Source: Polyangia bacterium (GTDB lineage Bacteria; Myxococcota_A; Polyangia; Nannocystales; Nannocystaceae). Taken from it: 64,000 nt of DNA. Numbering within the stretch: position 1 is the first letter of the stretch; every line of letters begins with the position of its first letter. The notes beneath the pieces are model-generated. The model searched no databases and was not told the DNA's origin. It worked only from the letters and a program-made list of their open reading frames with translations. Shown here one piece after another: positions 24,747 through 34,737 of the stretch. Location of the stretch: the NCBI GenBank assembly GCA_030424595.1, contig JAUHWG010000004.1:248001-312000 (forward strand). The letters are read 5' to 3'. A program made the translations under genes and the position numbers.

Positions 24747-25850
24747 AAGGCGATGCGTCGAGCGCTGGGGGGCCTGATCCGGGTTGCGGCCGTCGGCGCT
24801 GCGGTGAGCTGCCTTGTCGCCTGTGGCGACTCGGCGCCGATGAGCGAGAGCGGGAGCGGCAGCGAGACGATGACCTCGACGACGGGAGCCACGACCGGAA
24901 CCGCGACGGAGACCGGCACCGGCGGGGCGACCGAGGGCGGCGCGGGCTGGTCTTCGAGCCTCGAGGTCGGGACCGAGCACGGGGCGTTCCTCAGCGTTTG
25001 GGGCCCGTCGCCGACGGAGGTCTACGCCGTCGGCGGCCAGCTCGTCTCCGGCGGGAGCCAGGGGATGATCTTCCGCTGGGACGGCGAGGCCTGGGGCGAG
25101 GAGGTGCTCCCCGCCGACACCCCGAGCCTCAACTGGGTCACGGGGGCGGGCGACGAGGTCTGGGCGGTCGGCTACGAGGGCGCCGCGCTGCGCCTCGAGG
25201 GCGGATCCTGGGTCCGCTACCCGAGCCCGACCGAGTCGATGCTCTGGGGGGCCTGGGGCGCCGGAGAGGGCGAGGTCTGGGCGGTCGGGGGCGACGGCGT
25301 CAAGGATGAGCCGGTGCTCCTGCGCTGGGGCGGCGAGGCTTGGGAGAGCGTCGTCCTGCCGGCGCTGGACGAGGCCTCCCACGGCCTCTTCAAGGTCTGG
25401 GGCAGCGCCGCCGACGACGTGATGATCGTCGGCGATCGTGGGGTCACGCTCCGCTACGACGGCGCCACGTGGAGCGTCGTCGACACCGGCTCGATCGTCG
25501 ATCTGATCAGCCTCTGGGGCCCCGGCGACGGGACCCTGCTCTCGGTCGGCGGGCGGGCGAACGGCCGCCTCGCCCGCTGGGACGGCGCGACCTGGAGCGG
25601 CGAGACCCTGTCGATCCCCGGCCTCAACGGCGTCTGGGTCGACAGCGGCGGGACGGCGACCCTCGTCGGCTGGCAGGGGACGATCTACAGCCTCGCCGCC
25701 GGCAGCCTCGCGCCTGTCCCCGAGGAGAGCGGCACCTCGCTCCTCCTCCACGCGGTCTACGGTTTTGAGGGGGGGCCGCGCTTCGCCGTCGGCGGCACGC
25801 TCCAGTCGGCGCCCCCCTTCGTCGGCCTGGTGCTCGTCGACGAAGGGTAG
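24732..25850 (+). CDS. Lipoprotein with VWG/VWAVG-type beta-propeller
   Basis: 372 residues. The signal peptide (RRALGGLIRVAAVGAAVSCLVAC) ends in lipobox LVAC. A short Thr/Gly linker follows. The domain consists of about seven blades with the myxobacterial pattern (L/S)VWGxxxxExxAVG...LRWDGxxW, for example FLSVWGPSPTEVYAVGG, MIFRWDGEAWGEE, AGDEVWAVGYEG, and VWGSAADDVMIVGDRG. Such propellers are common surface lipoproteins of myxobacteria; their ligands are unknown. It is transcribed from the 39-base element described at 24708. Confidence 0.78.
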   Translation: MERTSKAMRRALGGLIRVAAVGAAVSCLVACGDSAPMSESGSGSETMTSTTGATTGTATETGTGGATEGGAGWSSSLEVGTEHGAFLSVWGPSPTEVYAVGGQLVSGGSQGMIFRWDGEAWGEEVLPADTPSLNWVTGAGDEVWAVGYEGAALRLEGGSWVRYPSPTESMLWGAWGAGEGEVWAVGGDGVKDEPVLLRWGGEAWESVVLPALDEASHGLFKVWGSAADDVMIVGDRGVTLRYDGATWSVVDTGSIVDLISLWGPGDGTLLSVGGRANGRLARWDGATWSGETLSIPGLNGVWVDSGGTATLVGWQGTIYSLAAGSLAPVPEESGTSLLLHAVYGFEGGPRFAVGGTLQSAPPFVGLVLVDEG

Positions 25851-25870
25851 GATCGCCCGTAGGTGACGAC

Positions 25871-25898
25871 TACGGTCGTCTCGGATGGTATGACCGTA
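25871..25898 (+). terminator. Candidate hairpin terminator after the propeller gene
   Basis: TACGGTC (25871-25877) and GACCGTA (25892-25898) form a perfect stem with a 14-base loop, 20 bases after the stop codon. There is no U tract, so confidence is limited. Confidence 0.4.
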
Positions 25899-26070
25899 GC
25901 GCGGAGGCGAAGGATCTTGCGCTAACCGGGACGACAATCATGAAATCTGGCCTTCCTCCCTCGCCCCGCTAGCTGGTCAGGGCGTCCGCGACGGCGGGCG
26001 GCTGGGGTCAGGCCATATCGCCTCTTCCCCGAGGCCTGCGAGAGCGTAACCGAGGTATGCGCAATGTCGA

Positions 26071-27216
<1,146 letters not shown>

Positions 27217-27219
27217 AGA

Positions 27220-27525
27220 TCCCGGTCCTCGACGACAAGACCTCGGGTGTGCATCTCCTACACCGAGGAGTCCGGGTCGGAGAACGCCATGGTCATGCGC
27301 TGGGGCGAGGAACTCGCGCCGATCGAGACCCGGTTGATCGTGGCGATGGGGCAGGAGGGGTGGGGCCAGGTCAACTCTTGGTCCGGGGGCGCCGATAGCC
27401 TGCATGAGATCTGCTTTGAGAAGGGCGACTACTTCCTCCGCGCCTCCTTCTCCGAGGGGGAGTCGAAGTCGATGGGGCTGGAGAAGGCGGCGCTGATCAC
27501 CAACCTGACCTGGTACGAGAAGTAG
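27220..27525 (+). pseudogene. 3' fragment of a broken gene
   Basis: The frame reads RVCISYTEESGSENAMVMRW through LIVAMGQEGWGQVNSW and FEKGDYFLRASFSEGE to ALITNLTWYEK-stop, with a protein-like composition. Upstream of about 27220 the frame becomes the antisense of the Pro-Glu lipoprotein gene and loses any protein character. An internal ATG (27289) is possible but would start in mid-domain. The junction at about 27.2 kb is thus where two broken genes meet. Confidence 0.5.
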
Positions 27526-27620
27526 CACTAGCCCTAAACTACTTCGCGGCGAGGCTATCCTCGATAGCCCGCGTAGAACCGTCAGTGACACGGTTTCGCG
27601 CTTCGACCTCGATCCGTGTG

Positions 27621-27634
27621 GGTGAGCGCTCACC
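27621..27634. promoter_or_regulatory. Perfect 14-base palindrome GGTGAGCGCTCACC
   Basis: Fully self-complementary. An identical copy lies at 63766-63779, and the identity extends to 16 bases (GGGTGAGCGCTCACCT) in opposite orientation. Part of the site (AGCGCTCACC) also occurs near 9826. It may be a dimeric-repressor site. Confidence 0.5.
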
Positions 27635-27719
27635 TCGTGACTCGCGAGGGGCGTGACGGCATCGATGGCGGCCTCCTCGTCCCGTCTGCGACGCGCGCTG
27701 GGGGGGCTCGTGGCGAGAG

Positions 27720-28088
27720 CTAGCGGACCCCGAAGACCCGGGCCGTGTCGGTGATGAACTCCTGCTCGGCGTCGGAGATGTCACCGTCAGCGTTGGCGAT
27801 CGCCTCGAGGTCGTCGAGGATCGTCCGCAGCTCGTCCTTGTCCAGGACTGCCGCGAGGCCGGAGGTCATGCCCTTGGCGGTCGCGAGCTTGTCAGCTGTC
27901 TGGGTGTACTTGCTGACGGCCCCCTTGAGGATCTCACCGAGAACCGGGAGCTCGATGTCTGGCGAACGAGCCCGGAGCTTGTCGGCGAGGGCCCGCATCT
28001 CCTCCGCCGGGAGGCTGCCGTCGGTGGAGTGGCCGAAGGTCAGATAGAGAAAGGCGAGGGACTCGAGCAGCTTCGTGTCGGCAGGCAT
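27720..28088 (-). CDS. TerB-like domain protein
   Basis: A 122-residue soluble helical protein starting MPADTKLLESLAFLYLTFG. It has the TerB fold pattern: an N-terminal helix with DG (HSTDGSLPAEEMRALADKL), and a C-terminal helix pair with LEAIANADGDISDAEQEFI, where the Asp-rich ADGDIS loop is the usual TerB metal-binding-like turn. TerB domains occur in tellurite resistance and in phage-defence or stress proteins. Here it stands alone, so only the fold can be given. Its neighbours are gene fragments. Confidence 0.7.
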   Translation of the reverse strand: MPADTKLLESLAFLYLTFGHSTDGSLPAEEMRALADKLRARSPDIELPVLGEILKGAVSKYTQTADKLATAKGMTSGLAAVLDKDELRTILDDLEAIANADGDISDAEQEFITDTARVFGVR

Positions 28089-28212
28089 CGATCGCAGGGT
28101 AGCACCCCCGAGGGGCGCTCTGCGGCCTCTACGAGGCGCCAATGCGCTCCTGCGATGTGCAGTGCAGCGGCTGCGAAGGTGCGCGCGGGCGCTCGCGCAT
28201 GTCGACACCCGC

Positions 28213-28365
28213 GGAGCTGGCCTAGTCTTCCAGGCTGGCCCCTACACGGCGAGCAGGGCTTGCGGCGTCCCGTCGGGACAGCGGTTCATCACCAACGACA
28301 TGCCTGACCTCGCCGAGGCGTTCGCCTGTCTTGCTCGCAGCGGAGACGCCGCGGGGGGATCGTAG
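28213..28365 (+). pseudogene. Fragment resembling a von Willebrand factor A lipoprotein
   Basis: The plus frame reads VFQAGPYTASRACGVPSGQR, then FITNDMPDLAEAFACLARSG, and stops. CG..G.R.ITND.PDLAEAFAC is the pattern I associate with VWA-domain lipoproteins of myxobacteria, where the next residues lie inside the domain; here the frame ends. Upstream, the frame lacks protein character. A terminator follows 23 bases later. Judged a decayed gene segment. Confidence 0.4.
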
Positions 28366-28387
28366 GGCGGGGAGGCCAACGACGGTG

Positions 28388-28420
28388 CCGGTCGTGACGA
28401 GCGGGCGTTTTTTGTTTTTG
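28388..28420 (+). terminator. Rho-independent terminator with no intact gene before it
   Basis: CCG-g-TCG-TGA-CGA-g-CGG-GCG is followed by TTTTTTGTTTTT. This is the only clear long U tract in the window. The gene it served on the plus strand appears to be the decayed VWA-like fragment just upstream. Confidence 0.55.
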
Positions 28421-28489
28421 TCGGTGTCGTCGACGCCCAACGGCCAACCTTACCCCCTCGCCGCACACGTGTTAGGAGCATAGTCAGCT

Positions 28490-28633
28490 ATGTTCAGCCC
28501 TAGACGTCACTCGAAAGCGCTCTCTTTCGCCCTTCTCGTATCGATGGGCGTGGTCTCGTGCGCATTTGACAGGGGGGCTGACTCGGCCGAGTCTAAGGAT
28601 GCCGCCGGCGAGGGTTTGGCGACCGGTCTCTGA
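28490..28633 (+). CDS. Small lipoprotein (47 residues)
   Basis: This frame is too short for common ORF cut-offs. It begins MFSPRRHSKALSFALLVSMG and runs into VVSCAFDRGADSAE, then continues for about 13 residues to TGA. It has a positively charged start, a hydrophobic core and a good lipobox VVSC (Cys24), leaving only 24 mature residues. The stop TGA overlaps the ATG of the next gene as TGATG, so the two are translationally coupled. Size and form resemble entericidin- or lysis-type lipoproteins; this is analogy only. GC is lower than in surrounding genes. Confidence 0.6.
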   Translation: MFSPRRHSKALSFALLVSMGVVSCAFDRGADSAESKDAAGEGLATGL

Positions 28634-29148
28634 TGACAGATGATAGCGAGTACAGGCTGCTCATGGAGCGTCATCACGCTCAAAGCTTCTCTCACGCGTC
28701 GTCGTCATCCGTTTCTGAGGTCAAGCAGCGCCTCTTGGCATTCTCGTGGTCGGGAGAGACAGACCTTGGCCAAAGACTGGACCGCCAGCTCAAGCGCTTC
28801 AACGCGTACAGCGAGCGCCTTTCACAGGATTACGTTGACACGATGGACATCCTTGAGCGTCTCGGGCCATCGAAACACTCCGTAGACTTGGCGTTGAGAC
28901 GGAGCAAGCTCTGGAGAGAAGAGGTCGAGCGTCTCCACGATGAGATCGCATGGCTTCGGTGGATCATCGCCGAACACTGTGGAGGGCCTCCCACACGACG
29001 GCCGGCCAAGGGGATCCCGTTGCGAGTCTCTGGAACGCCCGTCATCGATGCGTACGAGCGCCTGATCAAGACCTTTGACGAGATGCTCGAACTTTGCCGG
29101 CAGAATGTACGGACGTTCCTCTCGGTGGTTCCGCCTCCCGAGCGGTGA
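28633..29148 (+). CDS. Unknown helical protein coupled to the small lipoprotein
   Basis: 171 residues starting at the ATG of the TGATG overlap (a second ATG lies ten codons in). The sequence is mostly helical and charged, with likely coiled-coil stretches (EVKQRLLAFSWSG, RQLKRFNAYSERLSQDYVD, RRSKLWREEVERLHDEIAWL), then a Pro-rich turn and a last helix (YERLIKTFDEMLELCRQNV). There is no signal peptide or known motif. GC is about 55-58%, well below the window average, which points to recent acquisition. Coupling to a lipoprotein gene suggests the two act together. Confidence 0.65.
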   Translation: MTDDSEYRLLMERHHAQSFSHASSSSVSEVKQRLLAFSWSGETDLGQRLDRQLKRFNAYSERLSQDYVDTMDILERLGPSKHSVDLALRRSKLWREEVERLHDEIAWLRWIIAEHCGGPPTRRPAKGIPLRVSGTPVIDAYERLIKTFDEMLELCRQNVRTFLSVVPPPER

Positions 29149-29227
29149 TGCAGGAGCAGGCGCGCGCGACATGGGGCGCCAGGAGAACGCCGGCCGCGAG
29201 GACGACAGGTGCGGCGCGGAGGAGCAT
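29066..29227 (-). pseudogene. Truncated gene start: signal peptide plus ACSC motif
   Basis: On the minus strand an ATG at 29227 gives MLLRAAPVVLAAGVLLAPHV followed by ARACSC. This is a textbook signal peptide followed by a Cys-x-Cys pair, as in secreted Cys-rich proteins of myxobacteria. After about 25 residues the frame runs antisense into the end of the 28633 gene and soon stops. It looks like the 5' stump of a deleted gene. Confidence 0.45.
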
Positions 29228-29256
29228 GACTTGATACTGACATCTCGCTCGCACCT

Positions 29257-29284
29257 TTGGATCGGCAAGAACACTTAGTACACT
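29257..29284 (+). promoter_or_regulatory. Predicted leaderless promoter of the Pro-Glu lipoprotein gene
   Basis: TTGGAT (29257-29262), 16-base spacer, TACACT (29279-29284), six bases to GTG 29291. One of the best matches to the shared pattern in this window. Confidence 0.6.
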
Positions 29285-29290
29285 CGGATC

Positions 29291-30043
<753 letters not shown>

Positions 30044-30188
30044 CAACGGCTGAAGCGGAGTGCTCGATACCAGCCGTCCTCCGTCGAGCGCACCTCGTCC
30101 TCGTCGCCCGGGGGCACGACGCCGACGACCTCGACAGCGCTCGCTCTGGGCCACCGCCGATCCCTCGCGGTTGCGGTCGCTTGGTGCC

Positions 30189-31118
30189 CTACTGAGGGAT
30201 CCCGCAGATGCCGACGTTCTCGTACTGCGGAGGCGCCATCCCCTCCGCGTACCAGGGGATGCACTCCTGGGTCGCACCTGGGCACATTGGGGACTTTGTC
30301 GTGTCACAGAAGGGAGTGCAGCAACCCGCCGACTGACAGCCCTCGACGTACTCGGGGTTTAGGCAGTAGAGGCCGGCACCGCATGCATTGGCGTACTCGC
30401 AGGGATCTCCGTAGAAGCCGGCCTCGCCGGAGGCATCGAGGACACAGATGAAGATTTCACCGTGTGGGATACAGAGGTCATCGCCGGGGCAGTCCTGGGA
30501 TAGCGGGTCACACAACGGTTGACAGAGGATGAGAACACCATCCCCGACGAGGTTGCAGTAGAAGCCTGCGCCGCAGGTCGCGTCTTCGGCCGAGGTGCCC
30601 ATGCAGAAGGGGAGGCAAACTCCCTCCAGGGTCTCGGGGTCGACGTCCCAACACATCGAGTGGGCGTCGCAGTTGTCGACACCGCTGACGCCGCTCTCTT
30701 CAGCCGTACACACATCCCCCGGACCGACCGGCGCTGGGTCGATCGGGCTGCACTTGAGCGCATTCCAGGCGCTTCCTCCATCGTTCGCCCAGGGCATGCA
30801 CTTCTCACCCTCGGGGCAGTCCTGGAGCCATGGGTCGCACTCATTGTCGTCGCGAGGCGTGTCCCCGCAGCCGAGGAACAGGCACCCCTCGGTCTCGGTC
30901 TCAGTCTCAGTCTCAGGCTCGGTCGTCGACGTCATCGTCACTAGCGATGTCGTCCCCGTTGTCATCGACGTGGACGACGTCGCCGTGGTCCCCGTCGTCG
31001 AGCTTGAGGTCGTCGTCGTCGCTGACGCCTCGGACGAGCTAGACCCCGGGAGCTTCTGACACCCAGGGAGGAGGACGGCGACGGCCAGGGCCACGAGGCG
31101 CGCACGCTGGGCGTTCAT
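30189..31118 (-). CDS. Cys-rich lipoprotein, paralogue A of a divergent pair
   Basis: 309 residues. The signal peptide RLVALAVAVLLPGC has lipobox LLPGC. A Thr/Ser linker (TTTTSSSTTGTTATSS) and a Thr-Glu run follow. The folded part has about 30 cysteines in short EGF/VWC-like spacing, for example CDPWLQDCPEGEKCMPW, MCWDVDPETLEGVCLPFC, and CCTPFC. It ends ECIPWYAEGMAPPQYENVG-ICGIPQ. The same pattern appears in the divergent gene at 31355. Multiple disulfides suggest an extracellular structural or adhesive role. Confidence 0.75.
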   Translation of the reverse strand: MNAQRARLVALAVAVLLPGCQKLPGSSSSEASATTTTSSSTTGTTATSSTSMTTGTTSLVTMTSTTEPETETETETEGCLFLGCGDTPRDDNECDPWLQDCPEGEKCMPWANDGGSAWNALKCSPIDPAPVGPGDVCTAEESGVSGVDNCDAHSMCWDVDPETLEGVCLPFCMGTSAEDATCGAGFYCNLVGDGVLILCQPLCDPLSQDCPGDDLCIPHGEIFICVLDASGEAGFYGDPCEYANACGAGLYCLNPEYVEGCQSAGCCTPFCDTTKSPMCPGATQECIPWYAEGMAPPQYENVGICGIPQ

Positions 31119-31125
31119 GGGAGCG

Positions 31126-31131
31126 ATACTA
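31126..31131 (-). promoter_or_regulatory. Predicted -10 of Cys-rich lipoprotein A
   Basis: TAGTAT on the minus strand, seven bases before the ATG at 31118. No strong -35 is evident. Predicts a leaderless message. Confidence 0.45.
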
Positions 31132-31342
31132 CGTTCACGCGAGTGGATTCGGCCAGCGCACGCTCTTTTGCGCGGGAGTGCCGATAGCTCTGCGCCCCTA
31201 GCCTGGCGCGCCGCGGTCGCGGCCCCGTGATCGTGGGCGCGCTCAAAGCACCACCCAGGCCGTTCGTATTCTTGACGGGTCGCGGTAGCGCACGGAGGAC
31301 GAGCCGATCGAGTGTACGCTAGCAGCGATCACTCGGCTGAGG

Positions 31343-31348
31343 TATCCA
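31343..31348 (+). promoter_or_regulatory. Predicted -10 of Cys-rich lipoprotein B
   Basis: TATCCA, six bases before GTG 31355. The two divergent paralogues thus have separate promoters about 210 bases apart. Confidence 0.45.
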
Positions 31349-31354
31349 CTAGAG

Positions 31355-32407
<1,053 letters not shown>

Positions 32408-32697
32408 TGACCTTCGCGCTAGCTCCTCCCTTGGCCGAAGCGTAGGAGGCGCAGCCACGGGGCGCGACCGCAGGAGACTCAGCCCTGCTCGGAGCACGGC
32501 GCCCCACGAGCGTCCGCTTCGGCCGGACACTTCGCGCCGACGGGCGGCGCCAAAAAAACTTCTCGCTGCGGTGATCAAAGACGGCTCGGTCGTCATTCCC
32601 CCTGTAGACGCAAGCCCGCGGCCCTCCCGGCGCTGACCGCCGGCAAGGGCTCTCAGCGCCCTACGAAGGGGCTGGCGAGCTGTCGGAGGTCATCGTC

Positions 32698-33543
32698 ATG
32701 CGCACACCCACCGCCAACGAGTCGCTCGAATCCGCTCTCCCCGCGTTCACCACGGGCGCGACCGAAGAGCCCCCTGTCCCCGCCCGCCCGGTCGAGCAGA
32801 GGGTCCACATCGCCGACCCCGTCGAGATCGATGAGATCGACGAGAGCACCCGGGCGCGCCTCGGTGACATCCTCCACGCGATCTTCTGCGAGTCCTTCGC
32901 GGCCCTCTCGCGCACGACCGTGCTCGACGAGATCGTCTTCCGCGCGGGCGGCAAGCTCTATCTGATCCGCGACGAGGCCGGGTCGATCATCGGCTTTGCC
33001 ACCTCGGCGGTGCACGAGGTCGAGGTCCGCGGCCGTGTCCACGGGATCTTCGAGGGCGGCATCTACGTGCGTCCGGGCCACCACGTCGGCGCTCAATGGG
33101 GTCGACGCTCGCTGCGGGTCGCGCTTGAGGAGAAGCTGCGACACCCCTTTCGCCCCCTGGCGCTCGTGATCGAGGCTCTCACGCCGATCTCCTACCGCCT
33201 CGCGGTGCGCACGTTCTCTCGCGTGTACCCGACGCGCCACGCCGCCACGCCGCCGCTCGCAGCCGAGCTTATCCAGGCGGTCATCGCCCAGCGCGGGTTG
33301 CTCCCGTCGGGCGGCGACCCGGCGGTGGTCCACTACCCCGATCCCGCCAGCCTTGTCGCGGCCGATCGCATCGGCTCATCCAAGCTACGCGATGACCCCG
33401 ACGTTCGCTTCTACCAGCAGATCAACCCCGACTATACGCAGGGTCATCTGGTCTGCACATTGGTCCCCTTTGGCTGGCGAGATCTGGCGAGGGCGCTGCT
33501 GCGCCCGCTGCTGCGCCCGCTTGGGGCGCTGATGCGTCGCTAG
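32698..33543 (+). CDS. GNAT-like acyltransferase, probable operon partner of the amidinotransferase
   Basis: 281 residues, with GGAGG nine bases before the ATG. The central pattern KLYLIRDEAGSIIGFATSAV, then GIFEGGIYVRPGHHVGAQWG and RRSLRVALEEKL, resembles the beta-beta-(acyl-CoA loop)-helix order of GNAT N-acyltransferases. The acyl-CoA loop is not canonical, so the call is structural guesswork. No membrane segment is found except a mildly hydrophobic end. The next gene (amidinotransferase) starts 78 bases downstream on the same strand, with no terminator between. Together they may form and modify a guanidino compound. Confidence 0.5.
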   Translation: MRTPTANESLESALPAFTTGATEEPPVPARPVEQRVHIADPVEIDEIDESTRARLGDILHAIFCESFAALSRTTVLDEIVFRAGGKLYLIRDEAGSIIGFATSAVHEVEVRGRVHGIFEGGIYVRPGHHVGAQWGRRSLRVALEEKLRHPFRPLALVIEALTPISYRLAVRTFSRVYPTRHAATPPLAAELIQAVIAQRGLLPSGGDPAVVHYPDPASLVAADRIGSSKLRDDPDVRFYQQINPDYTQGHLVCTLVPFGWRDLARALLRPLLRPLGALMRR

Positions 33544-33570
33544 CCGGCCAAACCCGCAACCCCCCAACGA

Positions 33571-33603
33571 CCCCCGATCGACCCCCGATCGACCCCCGAT
33601 CGA
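33571..33603 (+). repeat. 11-base tandem repeat, three perfect units
   Basis: CCCCCGATCGA three times, in the gap between the two operon genes, just before the GGAGA ribosome site at 33608. It may set spacing or form RNA structure. Confidence 0.85.
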
Positions 33604-33621
33604 CGACGGAGAACTAGACCG

Positions 33622-34701
33622 ATGAACGCACCCCACAAAGTAGATCCTCAGCTCCTAGAGAACACCTGCCCGGTCAACGTCCACAACGAATGGGACCCCC
33701 TGGAGGAGATCATCGTCGGCGTCCCCGACTTCGCCCAGGTGCCCACGCCGGGTCCCGACCTCTTCGCGGTCGAGTACCACGAGCACCACAGCTCCCCCGA
33801 CCAGATCCCTAGCGGACCCTACGAGGAGCGCGTCATCGAAGAGACGAAGGAGGACCTGGCGGTCTTGGTCGCCCACCTCGAGGGCCTGGGCGTTCGGGTC
33901 CGTCGACCGCAGCGCACCGATCACAGCCTCATGTTCGGCACGGCGGAGTGGCGGTCGAACGGCGAGTTCAACTACTGCCCGCGCGACGTCCTGCTGGCGA
34001 TCGGCAACACCATCATCGAGACGCCGATGCCCCTGCGCTCGCGCTACCACGAGCCCCTGGCCTACAAGGAGCTGCTGGTCGAGTATTTTCGCGGCGGCGC
34101 CAACTGGATCTCGGCCCCCAAGCCTCGCCTGGCTGATGGGACATGGAACCTCCCGGGCCAGGGTCCGGCGCTCACCGACGACGAGCCGCTCTTTGACGCC
34201 GCCAACGTGCTCCGCGCCGGCCGCGACATCCTCTACCTGGTGTCCTGCAGCGGCAACCGCATGGGCGGCGAGTGGCTGCGTCGCGCCCTGGGGCCTGGGT
34301 ACCGCGTGCACTTCTTGGAGGGGGTCTACGAGGGCACCCACATCGACACCACGGTCACGCTCCTGGGCCCCGGGAGGGTGATGCTCAACCCGGGCCGGAT
34401 CAGCCGTGACGAGCTGCCCGCCATGTTCCGAGGCTGGGAGGTGCTCTGGGCCCCGGAGATGATCGACACCGGCACCACCTGGCCCTACGCGCGGGCCTCG
34501 CTCTGGTCGGGGATGAACTTCTTCATGGTCAACCCGCACTTGGCGGTGGTGAACCAGGCTCAGGTGCCCCTGATCCGCCTCCTGGAGAGCCACGGGATCG
34601 ACACGGTGCGGGTGCCCCTGCGTCACTGCCGGACCCTGAGCGGCGGCCTCCACTGCGTGACCCTCGACGTGCGCCGGCGCGGCAGCCTCGAGTCCTACTG
34701 A
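33622..34701 (+). CDS. Glycine amidinotransferase (AGAT) family enzyme
   Basis: 359 residues, with GGAGA nine bases upstream. The sequence matches the L-arginine:glycine amidinotransferase/StrB family. It has Asp192 in FDAANVLRAGRD, His240 in EGTHIDTTVTLLGPG, and the nucleophile Cys345 in GGLHCVTLDVRRRG, equivalent to the Asp254/His303/Cys407 triad of human AGAT. CPRDVLLAIGNTIIE and GANWISAPKP are also conserved. These enzymes move the amidino group of arginine to an amine, giving guanidinoacetate or, in toxin and antibiotic clusters, other guanidino products. Which amine is used here cannot be read. No creatine kinase or polyketide gene is nearby. Confidence 0.88.
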   Translation: MNAPHKVDPQLLENTCPVNVHNEWDPLEEIIVGVPDFAQVPTPGPDLFAVEYHEHHSSPDQIPSGPYEERVIEETKEDLAVLVAHLEGLGVRVRRPQRTDHSLMFGTAEWRSNGEFNYCPRDVLLAIGNTIIETPMPLRSRYHEPLAYKELLVEYFRGGANWISAPKPRLADGTWNLPGQGPALTDDEPLFDAANVLRAGRDILYLVSCSGNRMGGEWLRRALGPGYRVHFLEGVYEGTHIDTTVTLLGPGRVMLNPGRISRDELPAMFRGWEVLWAPEMIDTGTTWPYARASLWSGMNFFMVNPHLAVVNQAQVPLIRLLESHGIDTVRVPLRHCRTLSGGLHCVTLDVRRRGSLESY

Positions 34702-34717
34702 CGTAGGCCCGTGATCC

Positions 34718-34731
34718 TCACGTCGGCGTGA
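34718..34731. terminator. Small hairpin between convergent genes
   Basis: TCACG and CGTGA pair around a four-base loop (tcgg), midway between the stops of the amidinotransferase and kinase genes. It is short and has no U tract. Confidence 0.35.
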
Positions 34732-34737
34732 CGGTGG

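Larger units (their letters stand above)
28089..28489. other. 401-base region with a gene fragment and an orphan terminator
   Basis: Contains the VWA-like fragment (28213-28365) and the U-rich terminator (28388-28420), listed separately. From 28421 to 28489 only the promoter of the small lipoprotein gene is expected. No other gene is supported. Confidence 0.55.
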
